The notes under the pieces: generated by a model
What the model was told of the DNA's origin: nothing
The model's database searches: none
What the model saw: only the letters and a program-made list of their open reading frames with translations
Part shown: positions 25,651 to 36,337 of the stretch, in pieces
Layout of the letters: every line of letters starts with the position of its first letter
How positions within the stretch are numbered: position 1 is the stretch's first letter
From: Ricinus communis
Taxonomy: Eukaryota > Streptophyta > Magnoliopsida > Malpighiales > Euphorbiaceae
Assembly (NCBI RefSeq): GCF_019578655.1
Contig: NC_063263.1
Coordinates: forward strand, 15,499,001-15,563,000
Length of the DNA: 64,000 nucleotides
Direction of reading: 5' to 3'
Translations under genes and position numbers: made by a program

Positions 25651-25665
25651 AATCTCCCCCTTTTT
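25651..25665 (-). other. Polypurine tract of the copia element
   Basis: On the minus strand the sequence AAAAAGGGGGAGATT directly precedes the 3' LTR. That is where the plus-strand DNA primer is made during reverse transcription. Confidence 0.9.
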
Positions 25666-25668
25666 GAC

Positions 25669-26213
25669 TTATGAGGAAGAGTTCGCCATACCGGCGATGG
25701 AGCAACATACCTTCAACTTTTCCCTTGCTAGAACCTTTGTCAACATATCCGCACCATTATCATCAGTATGAACTTTATCAAGTTCAAATAGTTTATCTTC
25801 AAGTGCATCTCTAATCCAATGATACCTCACATCAATATGCTTGGTTCGTTTGTGAAACATAGAATTTTTAGCAAGGTGAATAGTACTTTGATTATCACAA
25901 AGAACCACGTAGCTGTTGCACAAAGCCAATCTCTTACATAAATCTTTTGAGCCATAATAGCTCCTTACACGCCTTGCAGCCACATACTCGGCCCTCGGTG
26001 GTGGATAAAACCACACACTTTGCGATCTCGATTGCCATGACACAGCCTCCCCCTGCAAAAGTCATCAAATATCCAAGTGGATTTCATGTTGTCCTTATTT
26101 CCTGCCATATCGGAATCAGATAACCAACAAGTATCGGCTTTCCATTTCCAAATGTTATACCTAATTTGGAAGTACCACGTAGATATCCGAGAATCCACTT
26201 CAACGCTTCCCAA
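25669..26213 (-). pseudogene. Copia RNase H region, frameshifted
   Basis: Frames here contain the typical copia RNase H parts: an AEYVAA motif, a CDNQSTIHLAKN segment, a HKRTKHIDVRYHWIRD segment and a TKVLAREK end. They are split over at least two overlapping frames (25,669-26,058 and 25,965-26,213), so indels separate this region from the reverse transcriptase and divide it internally. It would normally be the C-terminal part of the polyprotein. Confidence 0.88.
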
Positions 26214-26255
26214 TGCTTCTTACCCTGGATTTGACAGGAAAACGACTAACAACAC

Positions 26256-27323
26256 CTACCGCATGAGCAATATCAGTCGTGTGCACACCATAGCATACAT
26301 CAAGCTCCCTACAGTTGAGGCATAAGGGACTCTATCCATCTCTTCAATCTTCTTCTCAGAAGATGGACAATCTTTATCTGTCAACCTGAAGTTAGTAGTA
26401 AGAGGAGAACTAACCTCTTTAGCTTTATCCATGTTGAATCTGCGAAGCACCTTCTTGATGTATTGCTCCTGTGACATGTGTAGCTTTTTCAAAGCTCTAT
26501 CTTGAGTGATCCGAATGCCAAGAATATGTTTTGCTGGCCCCAAGTCTTTCATAGCAAAAGACTTGCTCAATTGTATCTTCAGCTCAGTAATTCTTTCTGC
26601 ATTCTTGCCAACAATTAACATGCCATCAACATATAACAATAAAATGATGAAATCATCATCACCAAACCTCTTGAAGAAAACACAATGGTCTAAAGTAGTC
26701 TTTCGGTAATTTTGCTCCCCCATAACTGACTCAAACTTCTTGTACCACTGTCTTGGTGCTTGCTTCAACCCATAAAGACTCTTTTGAAGTCTACACACAT
26801 AGCCTTCTTTTCCCTTAACCTGAAAACCTTCAGGTTTCTCCATGTAGATTTCTTTATCCAAGTCACCATGAAGAAAAGCTATTTTGACATCCATTTGTTC
26901 AACCTCAAGATCAAGGCTGGCTGCCAAACCAAGAACAACACGAATAGATCCCATCTTCACGACCAGAGAGAAAATCTCATCAAAGTCAATACCCTTTCTC
27001 TGACTAAACCCTTTGACCACCAATCTAGCCTTGTACCTAGGTTGTGCGGTGTGCTCTTCAGTCTTCACTTTGTAGACCCACTTGTTCTTCAAAGCTCTCT
27101 TGCCTTTAGGCAATTTCACCAACTCAAAAATATTATTCTCATGTAAGGAATTCATCTCATCTTGCATGGCTTCAACCCACTCCCTTTTGTGCTCATCTTC
27201 CATGGCCTCTGCATAACACTCAGGCTCTCCCCCATCAGTGAGTAAGACATACTCATTAGGCCGAAAACGAGTGGAATGATGACGATCTCTTGTAGACCGC
27301 CTAAGTGGGACAAATGGTGGCAC
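26256..27323 (-). pseudogene. Copia reverse transcriptase region with altered active site
   Basis: A 355-codon frame covers most of the RVT_2 domain: the KNKWVYKVK and RYKARLVVKGFSQ region, QMDVKIAFLHGDL with the first catalytic Asp, and SLYGLKQAPRQWY. The second catalytic motif, normally YVDD in this family, reads YVDG. The changed codon is GGC at 26,622-26,624. This residue binds metal in known reverse transcriptases, so the change should abolish polymerisation. The frame ends early near the DLGPAKHILGI and AVGSLMYAM-type region, where RNase H should follow. Confidence 0.93.
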
Positions 27324-27386
27324 GTCCGTACCTAGATCTCCGAATGAAATTCTTCATCCACCTCCGGGCTGTTCGGAGCATCAATA

Positions 27387-27892
27387 TCATCGATCATGTT
27401 GTTCATCATTCTGAACATCATCGTCAAGAGGTGGTTCTACATGCTGAGGAGGCACTGGATCCAAATCAGTAATATCATCATTATGTTGAGGAATTGTCTC
27501 TTTCTTCTCAACATCTTTCAAGGTCTGATCTTCAACAAACACAACATCTCGGCTTCGAATAAGTTTCTTGTGGACAGGATCATATAATTTGTAACCAAAC
27601 TCATCTTGGCCATAACCCAAGAAAATACATAGTTTTGACTTCACATCAAGCTTTGATCTTTCATCTTTAGGAATGTGCACAAAAGCTTTGCATCCAAAGA
27701 CCCTTAAGTGACCGTAAGAAACATCTTTGCCACTCCAAACCCCGCCGTACATCAAAAGACAAAGGAACACAAGGAATTAGATTAATAACATGTACCGTAT
27801 TCAAAGCTTCTCCCCGAATGAACTTCGCGTACTGCATGTGACAACAAACATCTGACACGCTCCATCAAAGTTCTGTTCATCCGCTCTGCTTA
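27387..27892 (-). pseudogene. Copia integrase C-terminal region, broken
   Basis: The frame at 27,387-27,770 has the copia integrase C-terminal module: HLRVFGCKAFVHIPKDERSK, then CIFLGYG, then an acidic linker. Upstream, the catalytic-core end is in other frames, and an in-frame stop replaces a sense codon near 27,890-27,892, just before the AERMNR motif. A further break separates it from the reverse transcriptase (27,324-27,386). Confidence 0.85.
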
Positions 27893-28005
27893 TCCGTTCA
27901 ACTGTGGTGTCTTGGGAGGACTCTTTTGATGTCGAATACCATGATCTCTACAATAAGCATCAAATGGGCCAATGTATTCACCTCCATTATCCCGTCCGAA
28001 TACAC

Positions 28006-29656
28006 TTAAGCTTCTTTCCAAATTCGGCTCTCAACCGAGGCATGAAATCGCTTAAACACTTCAAATATTTGATCTTTAGATTTCAAGGTATAAACCCATA
28101 CCTTTCTGGAGTGATCATCAATGAATGTGACAAAGTAGGAGCAACCACCAAGTGTCCTAGTCTTCATAGGACCACAAACATCAGAGTGCACCAGATCAAG
28201 TATACTCTCCTTCCTGGAAGGAGGATGGCTCTTAAAGGAAACCCTGTTCTGTTTACCTGCCAAACAGTGAGAACACTTCTTTAGATGAATATCATGCACA
28301 CCCGGTAACACATTTCTCTTCAACAAAAGAGACATCCCCTTTTCACTCATGTGACCAAGTCTCTTATGCCATAAATCAGTCATGTCAGTATTCACCACAG
28401 CATTGACCCTATCCTTGAAGATCTTCGGATGTGTCATGTACAACTTTGAGCATCTTTTACCTCTAGCCACGATCAAAGAACCACAAGTGAGTTTCCATAT
28501 TCCATTACCAAAGTTGTTGCTGTAACCATCGTCATCAAGTAGGCCCGCGGAGATCAAATTAAGTCTCATATCTGGAACATGTTTTACATTATGTAAAACC
28601 AACTCTATCCCAGTGTCAAACTTCAAACAAATATCTCCGATGCCTGCAATCTTTGATAGTCCATTATTACCCATCCTAACATTACCAAAGTTACCTGGAG
28701 TATAAGATGAATAAAAATCCCTCTGTGATGTTACATGACATGTAGCACCACTATCAACAACCCAGCTCGAATCATCATGTGCAATATTGATCATATCAAG
28801 ATCAGAACAAATAAGGAACTCATTGGTAGTAATGTTAACTTCAGCATTGCCATTACCATCCTCATCTTTCTTATGGTTCTTTTGATTGCTGTAATCGCTC
28901 TTCTTCTTCTCCTTTTTCAATTGCCTGCAGAACCGTATTGTGTGCCCTTTTCTACCACAATGATAGCATTCAAAATCAGCAAACTTTCCTTTGGATTTAC
29001 TTCGATGCTTCCCTTTGTTACTTGGACCTCTACTCTGACTTCTCCCCCTACTTTCTGTAACTAAGACATCAGAATGTGAAGAGGAACCTTGTGACTTTCT
29101 TCTCATCTCTTCATTTAAAACACTGCCTTTAGCTAATTCCATGGTGATAATACCATCTGCTGCAGAGTTGGACAATGATGTCCTAAAAGTTTCCCATGAG
29201 TCCGGTAAAGTGCCCAGGAGCCACAAGCCTTGTATCTCATCTTCAAACTTGATACCCATTCCTGCAAGTTGATTTATGATTCCCTGAAAAGAATTTAAAT
29301 GATCGCGATGTGGAGTTCCATCATGGTATTTCAAGCTCATCATCTGTTTTATTAAGAACAATTTATTGTTTCCGGTCTTTCTAGCATACAACTGTTCAAG
29401 CTTGTTCCACAAAGTGCGAGCATGAGTCTCTCCGCTGATATGGTTCAAAACATTATCATCAACCCATTGACGAATATACCCACAAACTGTCTATGCAAAA
29501 TATTCCACTCGCATCCTGTTTTACTCTCAGGTTTATCGATTAAACACAGTGCAAATAATAATCCTTCACATAAAGTAGGTCTTCCATCTTGCCTTTCCAA
29601 ATATGATAATTAGAACCATTCAAATTAATCATCCTACTTGTGTTAGCTTCCATCAT
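28006..29656 (-). pseudogene. Copia gag, protease and integrase N-terminal region
   Basis: The gag start is at 29,656 or 29,653, but the frame meets a stop at 29,540-29,542 after about 37 codons. A long frame resumes at 29,448 and runs to 28,006. It contains the gag UBN2-type domain, a CCHC zinc knuckle (CYHCGRKGHTIRFC, near 28,925-28,966), the aspartic protease motif VVDSGATCHVT (near 28,738-28,770), the HHCC-type pre-integrase region (WHKRLGHMS...CSHCLAGK) and the first part of the integrase core (HSDVCGP, FIDDHSRKVWVY). It then runs into a wrong frame before the last catalytic Glu. Confidence 0.93.
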
Positions 29657-29689
29657 TCAAACAAGTTTAACCCAATATAGAAGAACCAG

Positions 29690-29701
29690 GCTCTGATACC
29701 A
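29690..29701 (-). other. Primer-binding site (initiator Met tRNA)
   Basis: On the minus strand TGGTATCAGAGC follows the 5' LTR after a three-base spacer. This is the classic copia primer site, complementary to the 3' end of the initiator methionine tRNA. Confidence 0.95.
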
Positions 29702-29704
29702 ATT

Positions 29705-30450
29705 TGATGGGAAAAATAGCCACAAACGGTAAACAAATAAATGCGGAATTAATATCTGTTTGTCTAAACTTTCCCAACTTGAATGAACCCCGAGGATGCA
29801 AACAAATAGGATGTTCTTAATGCAATTAGAACACACACAATATCACTGCTATGCACCAAGATATTGAGCTAAAACAGTAAGCACACAACAACACAAAGAC
29901 ACCGAAATTTTAGCGTGGAAAACCTATAAACTAGGGAAAAACCACGGGACCATTTTGGCCGCTTAAATCCACTATCATCATCAAAGGAGCAATACAAAGT
30001 CTTCTCTAGATAATACTGGAGGCATACAAAATCATCATATCCTTGGCAGTAAGCACATCAAGGTGTATGGAATCAAAATAGAGCCAAGATAAGAAATATA
30101 TCACCAGAAAATTAGCTACTGTCCGGACCAACGAAACCCGACCTCCCGGACCTCAAAATATTGGCCCGAGATCTTGTGTAGTACTGTCCAAAAATCACGA
30201 CGATCCAACGGTTCAATCTACGGGAAACGGAACTTTTCTGCTGCTGTGTATTCTCCTCTCTTCACCTCTCTCTTTTCTTTTAATATATGAAGTCTTGGTA
30301 AAAAAAACCCTAGCCCTAGACGTTTTTATATAATAATATGCTCCCAAAATAGAAAGTCTAAATAAGACTTTAATATGCTCAATGGTTGGGCTTTCCTCAT
30401 AGGTCAAAAAAAAAAACAAAGAAAGAAAGAAAGAAAAAAAAAACCCAACA
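29705..30450 (-). repeat. Right LTR (5' LTR of the copia element)
   Basis: 746 bases, TG...CA ends. It is 12 bases longer than the left LTR because of small insertions around 30,115-30,255 and a longer A/G run near its outer end. It would hold the element's promoter and point leftward, away from MIR530. Confidence 0.96.
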
Positions 30451-30455
30451 CCATT

Positions 30456-31010
30456 GGGTTTATTAGAAATTCAATATTGAGAATCAGAAGCCATGGGGGA
30501 GACAGACCCTTCCTCCTCTGCTAAGGCCAAGAGAAGTCTCACTTCACTTTCTGGACAACAAAAGGAAGTGGGGGAGAGAGTATATAAGAGAGGCCACGAG
30601 GACAGGCAGTCATTTTAACTGGAGAGTCAGGTGTATAACAATACATGGCAATCTTTTATTAGTAGGAACATCAAATCCCACGTGCTTGGGGGTCTTTCCA
30701 TCACGTGGGCTTTTGTGGTTTTGTGCTCAATCGGACAACAACATATACATAGATTTTATTTTTATTATTATTATTTTTCTTTTTAAGCTAAGGTTCCTCT
30801 CTTTTACACTGTGGACACTATAATGGTGCATGTCAAATCCTTATCCATCCATAATCTTTCGCATAATAATAATGGCCCCCCCTCCCAACCCACTCTTTTC
30901 TTTATTCTGCCTCTCTCTCTCTCTCTCTGCAATTTTTTCAACTCTCTTATTAACTCTTTCTTCTTCCTCTTCCTCCTCCTATAAATGTCTCATACTGCTA
31001 GGGAACTTTC
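30456..31010 (+). promoter_or_regulatory. MIR530: MIR530 promoter region with TATA box and paired G-boxes
   Basis: A CTATAAATG TATA box lies at 30,979-30,987, which puts the likely start near 31,010, about 75 bases before the mature microRNA. Two CACGTG G-boxes at 30,679-30,684 and 30,702-30,707 sit in inverted order (CCCACGTG and CACGTGGG). G-boxes bind bHLH (PIF type) and bZIP factors. A CT-repeat tract at 30,910-30,928 lies between them and the TATA box. A second TATA-like sequence (TATATAAG, 30,581-30,588) could serve an alternative start. From general knowledge, rice MIR530 is reported to be controlled by a PIF-like bHLH protein through G-boxes. Whether that holds here is inference. Confidence 0.65.
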
Positions 31011-31071
31011 ATTCCTGAGCACACTACTAGTAAACAAACGGTAGGCAAGAATATAAATTATAATGCCAATA

Positions 31072-31242
31072 TGTTGCCTTTATCTGCATTTGCACCTGCA
31101 CCTTAAGTTTCTTTGTTTCTTCTTCTTCTTTTTTCTTTTTTAAGAAGTCTACTTCTTCTTCTAAATTATGGGTTTTCAATATATAGAGGATTGAAACAAG
31201 CAAACATAGGTGCAGGTGTGAGTGCAGGTGAATGCCATTTTG
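31072..31242 (+). ncRNA. MIR530: microRNA precursor, miR530 family
   Basis: The 21-mer at 31,085-31,105 begins TGCATTTGCACCTGCACC and ends TTA, which I recognise as miR530 (identical, as I recall it, to the poplar form). The opposite arm, 31,208-31,228, pairs with it along its whole length. The bases from T31085 to T31103 pair with A31208 to A31226, with only G-U wobbles near the 5' side and no bulge, leaving two-base 3' overhangs. The stem continues toward the loop (31,105-31,119 with 31,193-31,207, about 12 of 15 paired plus one wobble). A loop of about 73 bases closes it. This arrangement meets the usual plant microRNA criteria for DCL1 processing. The guide RNA acts in AGO1 to silence target mRNAs. 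The targets cannot be read from this window. Confidence 0.93.
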
Positions 31243-33792
31243 GTTACTTTTCATGAGATTTGCCTGCTGTACGTGTTGTGCCTGCCTTTTTCCTTGCCAA
31301 TGAGTCCTCATCTTGAAGCTGCTTGTTGGTAAGATGAAGGAAGGAGTTAGGACTTTTCTTTTTCAAGATCAAGAGAAAAAGGTTTTCCCAGACTCACCCG
31401 TATAATTGTATTCTCTCCATGTAGGTGTCTGTAGATCGATTTCTGGATCTCTTTTGAAGCATCAATTCATGCAGATCTCCACCACAGAGCTTGCATGCTA
31501 GGGTTTCTTAAGGTAACGAAATATTTAATCCATTATTTACCTCTGTCTCGTTCTTACAAACACACCTAAAGCTAGCTTTTGCTAGATTAGGAAGAACATA
31601 TAATATATAATGCCAGTGCTTAACGATGTTATGAATCATGACTGACTAAAACTGCCATGGTATGATTGGTGACGAAGGGTATTTATATGACATCATTCTA
31701 GCCAGCTAATTTATGGGATCTCATGTAACTTTTAAAAGGGAGAAGATAAATGCAAGTAAATGCTAGTTTCAGGGAACATGTTTCAGGAATCAGGAAATGG
31801 AGGTACTATAGTGATTAAAGATACTGGTGTCTGCTTTTATATGTATATATATATATGGTGAAAATGGAACCCAACCCAAGAATTGAAAAGTAAAAAACCC
31901 TAGGTAAATTTGCTAGGCTATATACATTGCATTTAGAGCATCACTTGATAGGGGAAAGATCTTTAGTAACAGGCAACATTGTCTTTTGCTTTCCCTTTTC
32001 CCTTTCTGTTCTTTTTTTCTCTGAAAATATCAAAATTAGGAAGAAAAGATTGACAGAATTCTCCAAGAATCAGAAAAAGAATGCCCATATCAGAGATTTT
32101 ATCTTGATGAATAAAATCTTCAGTTTTGGAACTATATTAACTATATGAGTATAAGATTCTAAAAAGAATCAATTGAAGGACATAATATTCAAAATTGTAT
32201 AAATTAGTTCAGATCTCAAGCATCCTCTAGTTTAGGACAAGATGTAGGTGGAAGGCAATTATAAGCTTGATCCATTAATTGTTCATATTGAAATTCTTTC
32301 ACCTCTTCTTAGCAAGTCTCTTGTTTCCTTTAGAGCCTTCCAATTTCTTCTGAACTAAAGATTTCTTGAACTATGAGAATCACATATAATATAAAATATT
32401 TAACAGATTTTAATTGAAAAAACATTCAAGTCCCCATCTGCATGACTCAACATTTATACCCAAGTATAATTAATTGAGAAGAAAATCTTGGAGATTTTAT
32501 TGCGTAACTTAAATGATTGTTTAATTATCCTCTAAATTTGGGTTGCAGGTCTTTATCAATTACCTATATTTCTCTGTATAAGACAATTCAATAGCGAAGA
32601 AAATGAACAAATCAGACTCACACAAAAACCCAAATTAGTACCTAAGTGTGTAAATTTCTTGATAGTCAAAAATGGTGGGCAGTAAGCACTAATGACTTGA
32701 GAGCCAGTCCGAATATCATACTGATTAGATATGTTTCAGGAAATTAACTAGTTAACCTAGTCTATAGTTGAAAACGAAGAAAGACAATAGAGGGCTAAAT
32801 CCTAATGATTTCATTCCTGTTTAGAAATAATTTCAGATAAACCAAATAATAATAATAATAATAACGTGTATAATTAAGTTAAGCAATATTATATATTATG
32901 TGTTGAATTACTAGAAGTTAACATATCAGCTTACAAGAAGATCGCAAATGACAGTCAATTGTAATGTGTAGATCATACTGTTGTATGGTATCTAATTATC
33001 TAATAGTTGTTGGGGTAATTACTAATCGAATCTTATTGTTTTTCTTTAATTCTGAAGTATAATTTGATCATTAATTGGAAGGATATCATTCTCTATCTCC
33101 ATGCATAATGCTTGTCAAACACAAGGATGCATAAAAACCATAAAAGGAATTGTTATTTTACCACTTTCAGTTACTTGTTTTTGGAGTGTTTTACTAGTGG
33201 GTTAGGAGAGATTGCAGGTTAGTTTATTTAAGATTTTCTTTTGTGCTAATTTGAGATTTAGAAAGATAAGGAATATAAATGGACTATTTGGTAAAGATTA
33301 AACAGGAAAGGAGAGGAATCTGGGGCTGTTTTATGGTGCTAACATTGATATTTGATTGCTCAGTAGACATGAACTGGGAAATATTTAGGGTACTTAGAGA
33401 CTATCTATCAGTAATTAAATCAGAATTTGAGAAGGTCTCTAGGGTCTTATTCAAGAACTTAGAATTGAATTAAGATATAGAACTCAAATTTAATTGTAAG
33501 ATTTAGACGATTTGTTTAAATTGTTTCAACAATTTATCCAAGAAAGTAAAATCTATAGGAAACTGCAAATAGAACATTACTTTTGGAAATATGTCCCAAA
33601 TTTCTAACTAGATTTGAATTCCTAGGATTCCTATTTAGTAGCAATTTTCTATGTAGAGTTTTTTTTGACTTGGTTAACAAGATTAAGTTATCTATTAAAA
33701 TTTTTAAATATTTACTTCTTTTTTCACCTCAGCTTCTTCTTCTTTTTTTTTTTTTTTCTTTCTCTCAACCATAAAAAAAAAAAAACCAATTC
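31243..33792 (+). other. Downstream of MIR530: possible primary transcript, then spacer
   Basis: 31,243-31,530 has mixed composition and ends in a candidate splice donor (cttaag/gtaacg, near 31,513). A possible acceptor (gggttgcag) lies near 32,548, so the primary microRNA transcript may be spliced. No protein frame stands out. 31,530-33,792 is otherwise spacer with short runs such as (aat)n near 32,847. Confidence 0.35.
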
Positions 33793-33960
33793 AAGCTTAG
33801 CTAGATTAGCAAGAGCTCTTATCTTTAAAAATAGAAGTCTCGAGTCCGAGAACTCCGTCCACCTCTTGTAGGCTTTATAAAGTTAAAACTAGAAAAAAGT
33901 GTGTGCAATCGATAGTGATCTATCTAAAAAAATCTCCATCCTTCTAATACTAACAATTAA
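33793..33960 (+). repeat. SINE-like fragment (tRNA-type box A and B resemblance)
   Basis: 'agattagcaagagctctt' followed about 25 bases later by 'gtctcgagtccgagaactcc' resembles the split promoter of tRNA-derived SINEs, since the second part matches the B-box consensus at most positions. The block ends with a 20-base string (cttctaatactaacaattaa, 33,941-33,960) that recurs exactly at 43,853-43,872. No clear tail or target duplication was found. Confidence 0.35.
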
Positions 33961-34684
33961 CATGTACTAATCATATCTTTGATTAAAAATAAACTGTATA
34001 AAAGAAATATTATTATTATTATTTAGTTATTAATATCCTTTAAGAGGAGAAAGAAATAGAGGAAGATTTTTCTTCATTCTTTTATAGAAGTTAAAATTGA
34101 GTATACTCCAATTTAACCTAACAAATTTTAACACCTTAAAAAAAGTAAAATTTAATTATTTCTTATTTTTATTTTTACTACTATAATAAAAATTTAAAAA
34201 ATTTAATTAGTTTTCTTCAACTCAATTTTACAATTATTTTTATATAACTAAACACACGGAATAATTACACTTTTTCTTCCTTTCCTTTCTATTTTAACTC
34301 TTTAAAGCACTTCTCTCAATTATTTCCTCTTCATTACCTACATAGTATAAGGGTGGTGATAAGCTATCTTTTAGCCGAAAACCATCCATACCACTTTCAT
34401 TTTCCTTAATTTGCCTTGTTGATTTTTTGTGTGTGTTTTTAGTTTGCATCTGCAGGCTCTCTTTAAAGGATCTTGAAAAATGATACTTTTAGATGTAAGT
34501 TTTTCTTTTGCAGTCGTATTTTGGATCAAATTTAATTGATTTCAATCCTTTTTTTGTGTTTTAGTTTATTTTGGTTGTGTCTAATTTCAGATTTGCATAC
34601 TTACTGTTTTTCAGTTTTTTTTTTATGTAATAGTAAGATTGAGTTTGATATTCAAAATATTAGTTTATTGATTTGTAACTTTAA

Positions 34685-34685
<1 letters not shown>

Positions 34686-34741
<56 letters not shown>
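34686..34741. repeat. (TA)n microsatellite, about 56 bp
   Basis: An uninterrupted TA dinucleotide run, the longest in the window. It abuts the left end of the fold-back element that starts at 34,752. Confidence 0.97.
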
Positions 34742-34743
<2 letters not shown>

Positions 34744-34751
34744 AATAAAAA

Positions 34752-35117
34752 GAGGTGTGTGGTTATAAGTTGTGATAAAAAAATGTATTCGCTTTTAAAA
34801 AAATTTATTCTAAAAAATTTAGTCATTTTTGCTTCAATCAACTATCATTATCATGTAGCCCATATTTTGATAATGTAAGTTTAGAGTTTAATAACTCATA
34901 ATTTCGTTATTTAACCATCAAGTTGATCTCATTATATTAATATAAGTTGACGATCAAATAATGAAATTAAGAGTTGTTAAACTCTAAACCTACGTTATCA
35001 AAAATGAACAATATGATAATAATGACTTATCGAAGTGAAGATGAATAAATCTTTACGAATTGAGACTTTTTATTGGTGAGATACTTTTTATTGTTACGAT
35101 TTATAACTACATACCTC
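34752..35117. repeat. Fold-back MITE, 366 bp, with near-full-length inverted arms
   Basis: The left arm (gaggtgtgtggttataagtt...) is the reverse complement, with scattered differences, of the right arm ending ...ttataactacatacctc. Matching continues inward through 'tttagagtttaataactc' (left) against 'gagttgttaaactctaaac' (right) almost to the centre near 34,940-34,955. The element encodes nothing and would fold into one long hairpin. This is typical of MITEs, but I see no diagnostic terminal motif or clear target duplication to name the superfamily. Confidence 0.8.
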
Positions 35118-36204
35118 TCTTTATCTGAGAACAGGATAGATACTCATAAAACAATAAAACCATAATTTACTTTATATATATATATTTATTCGTAAGAAAA
35201 GTTATATTCTCTATCTAAAACAAAGCTTAAGTGATTTATAAATAGGAGAATGGGATAAAGATTTGATTTGAAATAGCAATGAGTAGGGTATGATTTGATA
35301 TATGTGGGCATTTGTTATCCGCTTAAATAATATATTAATATTAATATTAATATTATAAGCGTAAACCCTTGTTTTTTTATTTTTTTTAGTTTGAAGATCT
35401 TTTATAATTTATTATAATTATATTGATTTTTTGTCAATTCTTTTAATGTCATACATATTTATATTAGTGTTTAATTATATTAAACTTAAAAAGAATAATA
35501 CATTGGTCTTCTTTCAAATTATAAGGGTTATGATATAAAAGTATCAAGGACTATTATCGTCACTAATTAAATTTTATGAACCTTTTATGTTCTTAAAGTC
35601 TATATGGACAATACATTTTTTTTATTATGGAATTTTTAATTACATGACTATTTTTAGAAAAGAATTTTGTTGTGTGGACTTTATATTTTCTTTTATAATT
35701 GAACTTTTAATATGTAGACTCCATATGCGTATTGTGTTTTTTTTCTTTTTGTAATTATTTTAAATATTGACAATATTTAAAGAATAATGTATTGTGTTTA
35801 TGTTATTATTATTTATATACTTTATATAAATACAGCATTAATAAATGGATTTAGGCTATTATGGGCAACTCATGGGTCGTATTAATAAGGTTTGAGCCGG
35901 ATACATATATTTATATATAAAACTTGTGATTTCCAATCTCTATAATTACATTTAAAATTGTTAATCGTGTTTTCTTGTAATTATAGCTTAAGAAAAAGGT
36001 AATCATGCTATTGTTTTTATTTTTTTGTGTGTGTGTTTGATATGTTAATTTCTTCAAGTGTGTATTTATATAACTTGTGTTTCGGTATTATGTCGGTAAA
36101 TTAAGCATATAAATAACTTCTTTTACCCTGGTTAGTTGCATCCTACTAAGATCAAACTCACAATACTATTAAATAAGCGAGGAATTATTACATAATATTT
36201 GATC

Positions 36205-36337
36205 TATTACAATTTATCCAATGAAATGATGATATTTAATTTTTTAAAATTAATAAAACGGTAGAAAAATTAATAAAATAAGTTTTAAAGATAAAAATAA
36301 TATTTCATTGGATAAGTTGATACAATTCATTAAAACT
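36205..36337. repeat. Small inverted repeat, about 130 bp
   Basis: 'aatttatccaatgaaat' near 36,211-36,227 is mirrored by 'atttcattggataagtt' near 36,302-36,318, and the similarity extends some bases outward. The spacer between the arms is A/T-only. It could be a tiny MITE or a chance fold-back. Confidence 0.5.

Larger units (their letters stand above)
24917..30450 (-). mobile_element. Ty1/copia LTR retrotransposon, full length but broken
   Basis: This 5,534-base element has two LTRs (24,917-25,650 and 29,705-30,450). On the plus strand both start TGATGGG and end CCCAACA. It is flanked by the 5-base target duplication CCATT at 24,912-24,916 and 30,451-30,455. Genes run on the minus strand, so the right LTR is the 5' LTR. 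Next to it is a primer site matching initiator-Met tRNA (29,690-29,701), and next to the left LTR a polypurine tract. The domain order gag, protease, integrase, reverse transcriptase, RNase H defines Ty1/copia. The gag style suggests the Tork/Tnt1-related lineage. Several stops and frameshifts break the polyprotein, and the reverse-transcriptase active site is altered, so this copy should not move on its own. Confidence 0.97.

Noticed and set aside
28735..29064. Plus-strand frames inside the copia internal region
   Set aside because: They are antisense shadows of gag and protease coding sequence.
30493..30621. 42-codon frame starting ATGGGGGAGACAG beside the copia element
   Set aside because: It is short, matches no family and lies in the MIR530 promoter region. 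At best it is an upstream frame of an alternative transcript.
30830..31018. 62-codon Ser/Leu-rich frame upstream of MIR530
   Set aside because: Its composition comes from the CT repeat and TC-rich tract, and the frame overlaps the proposed TATA box.
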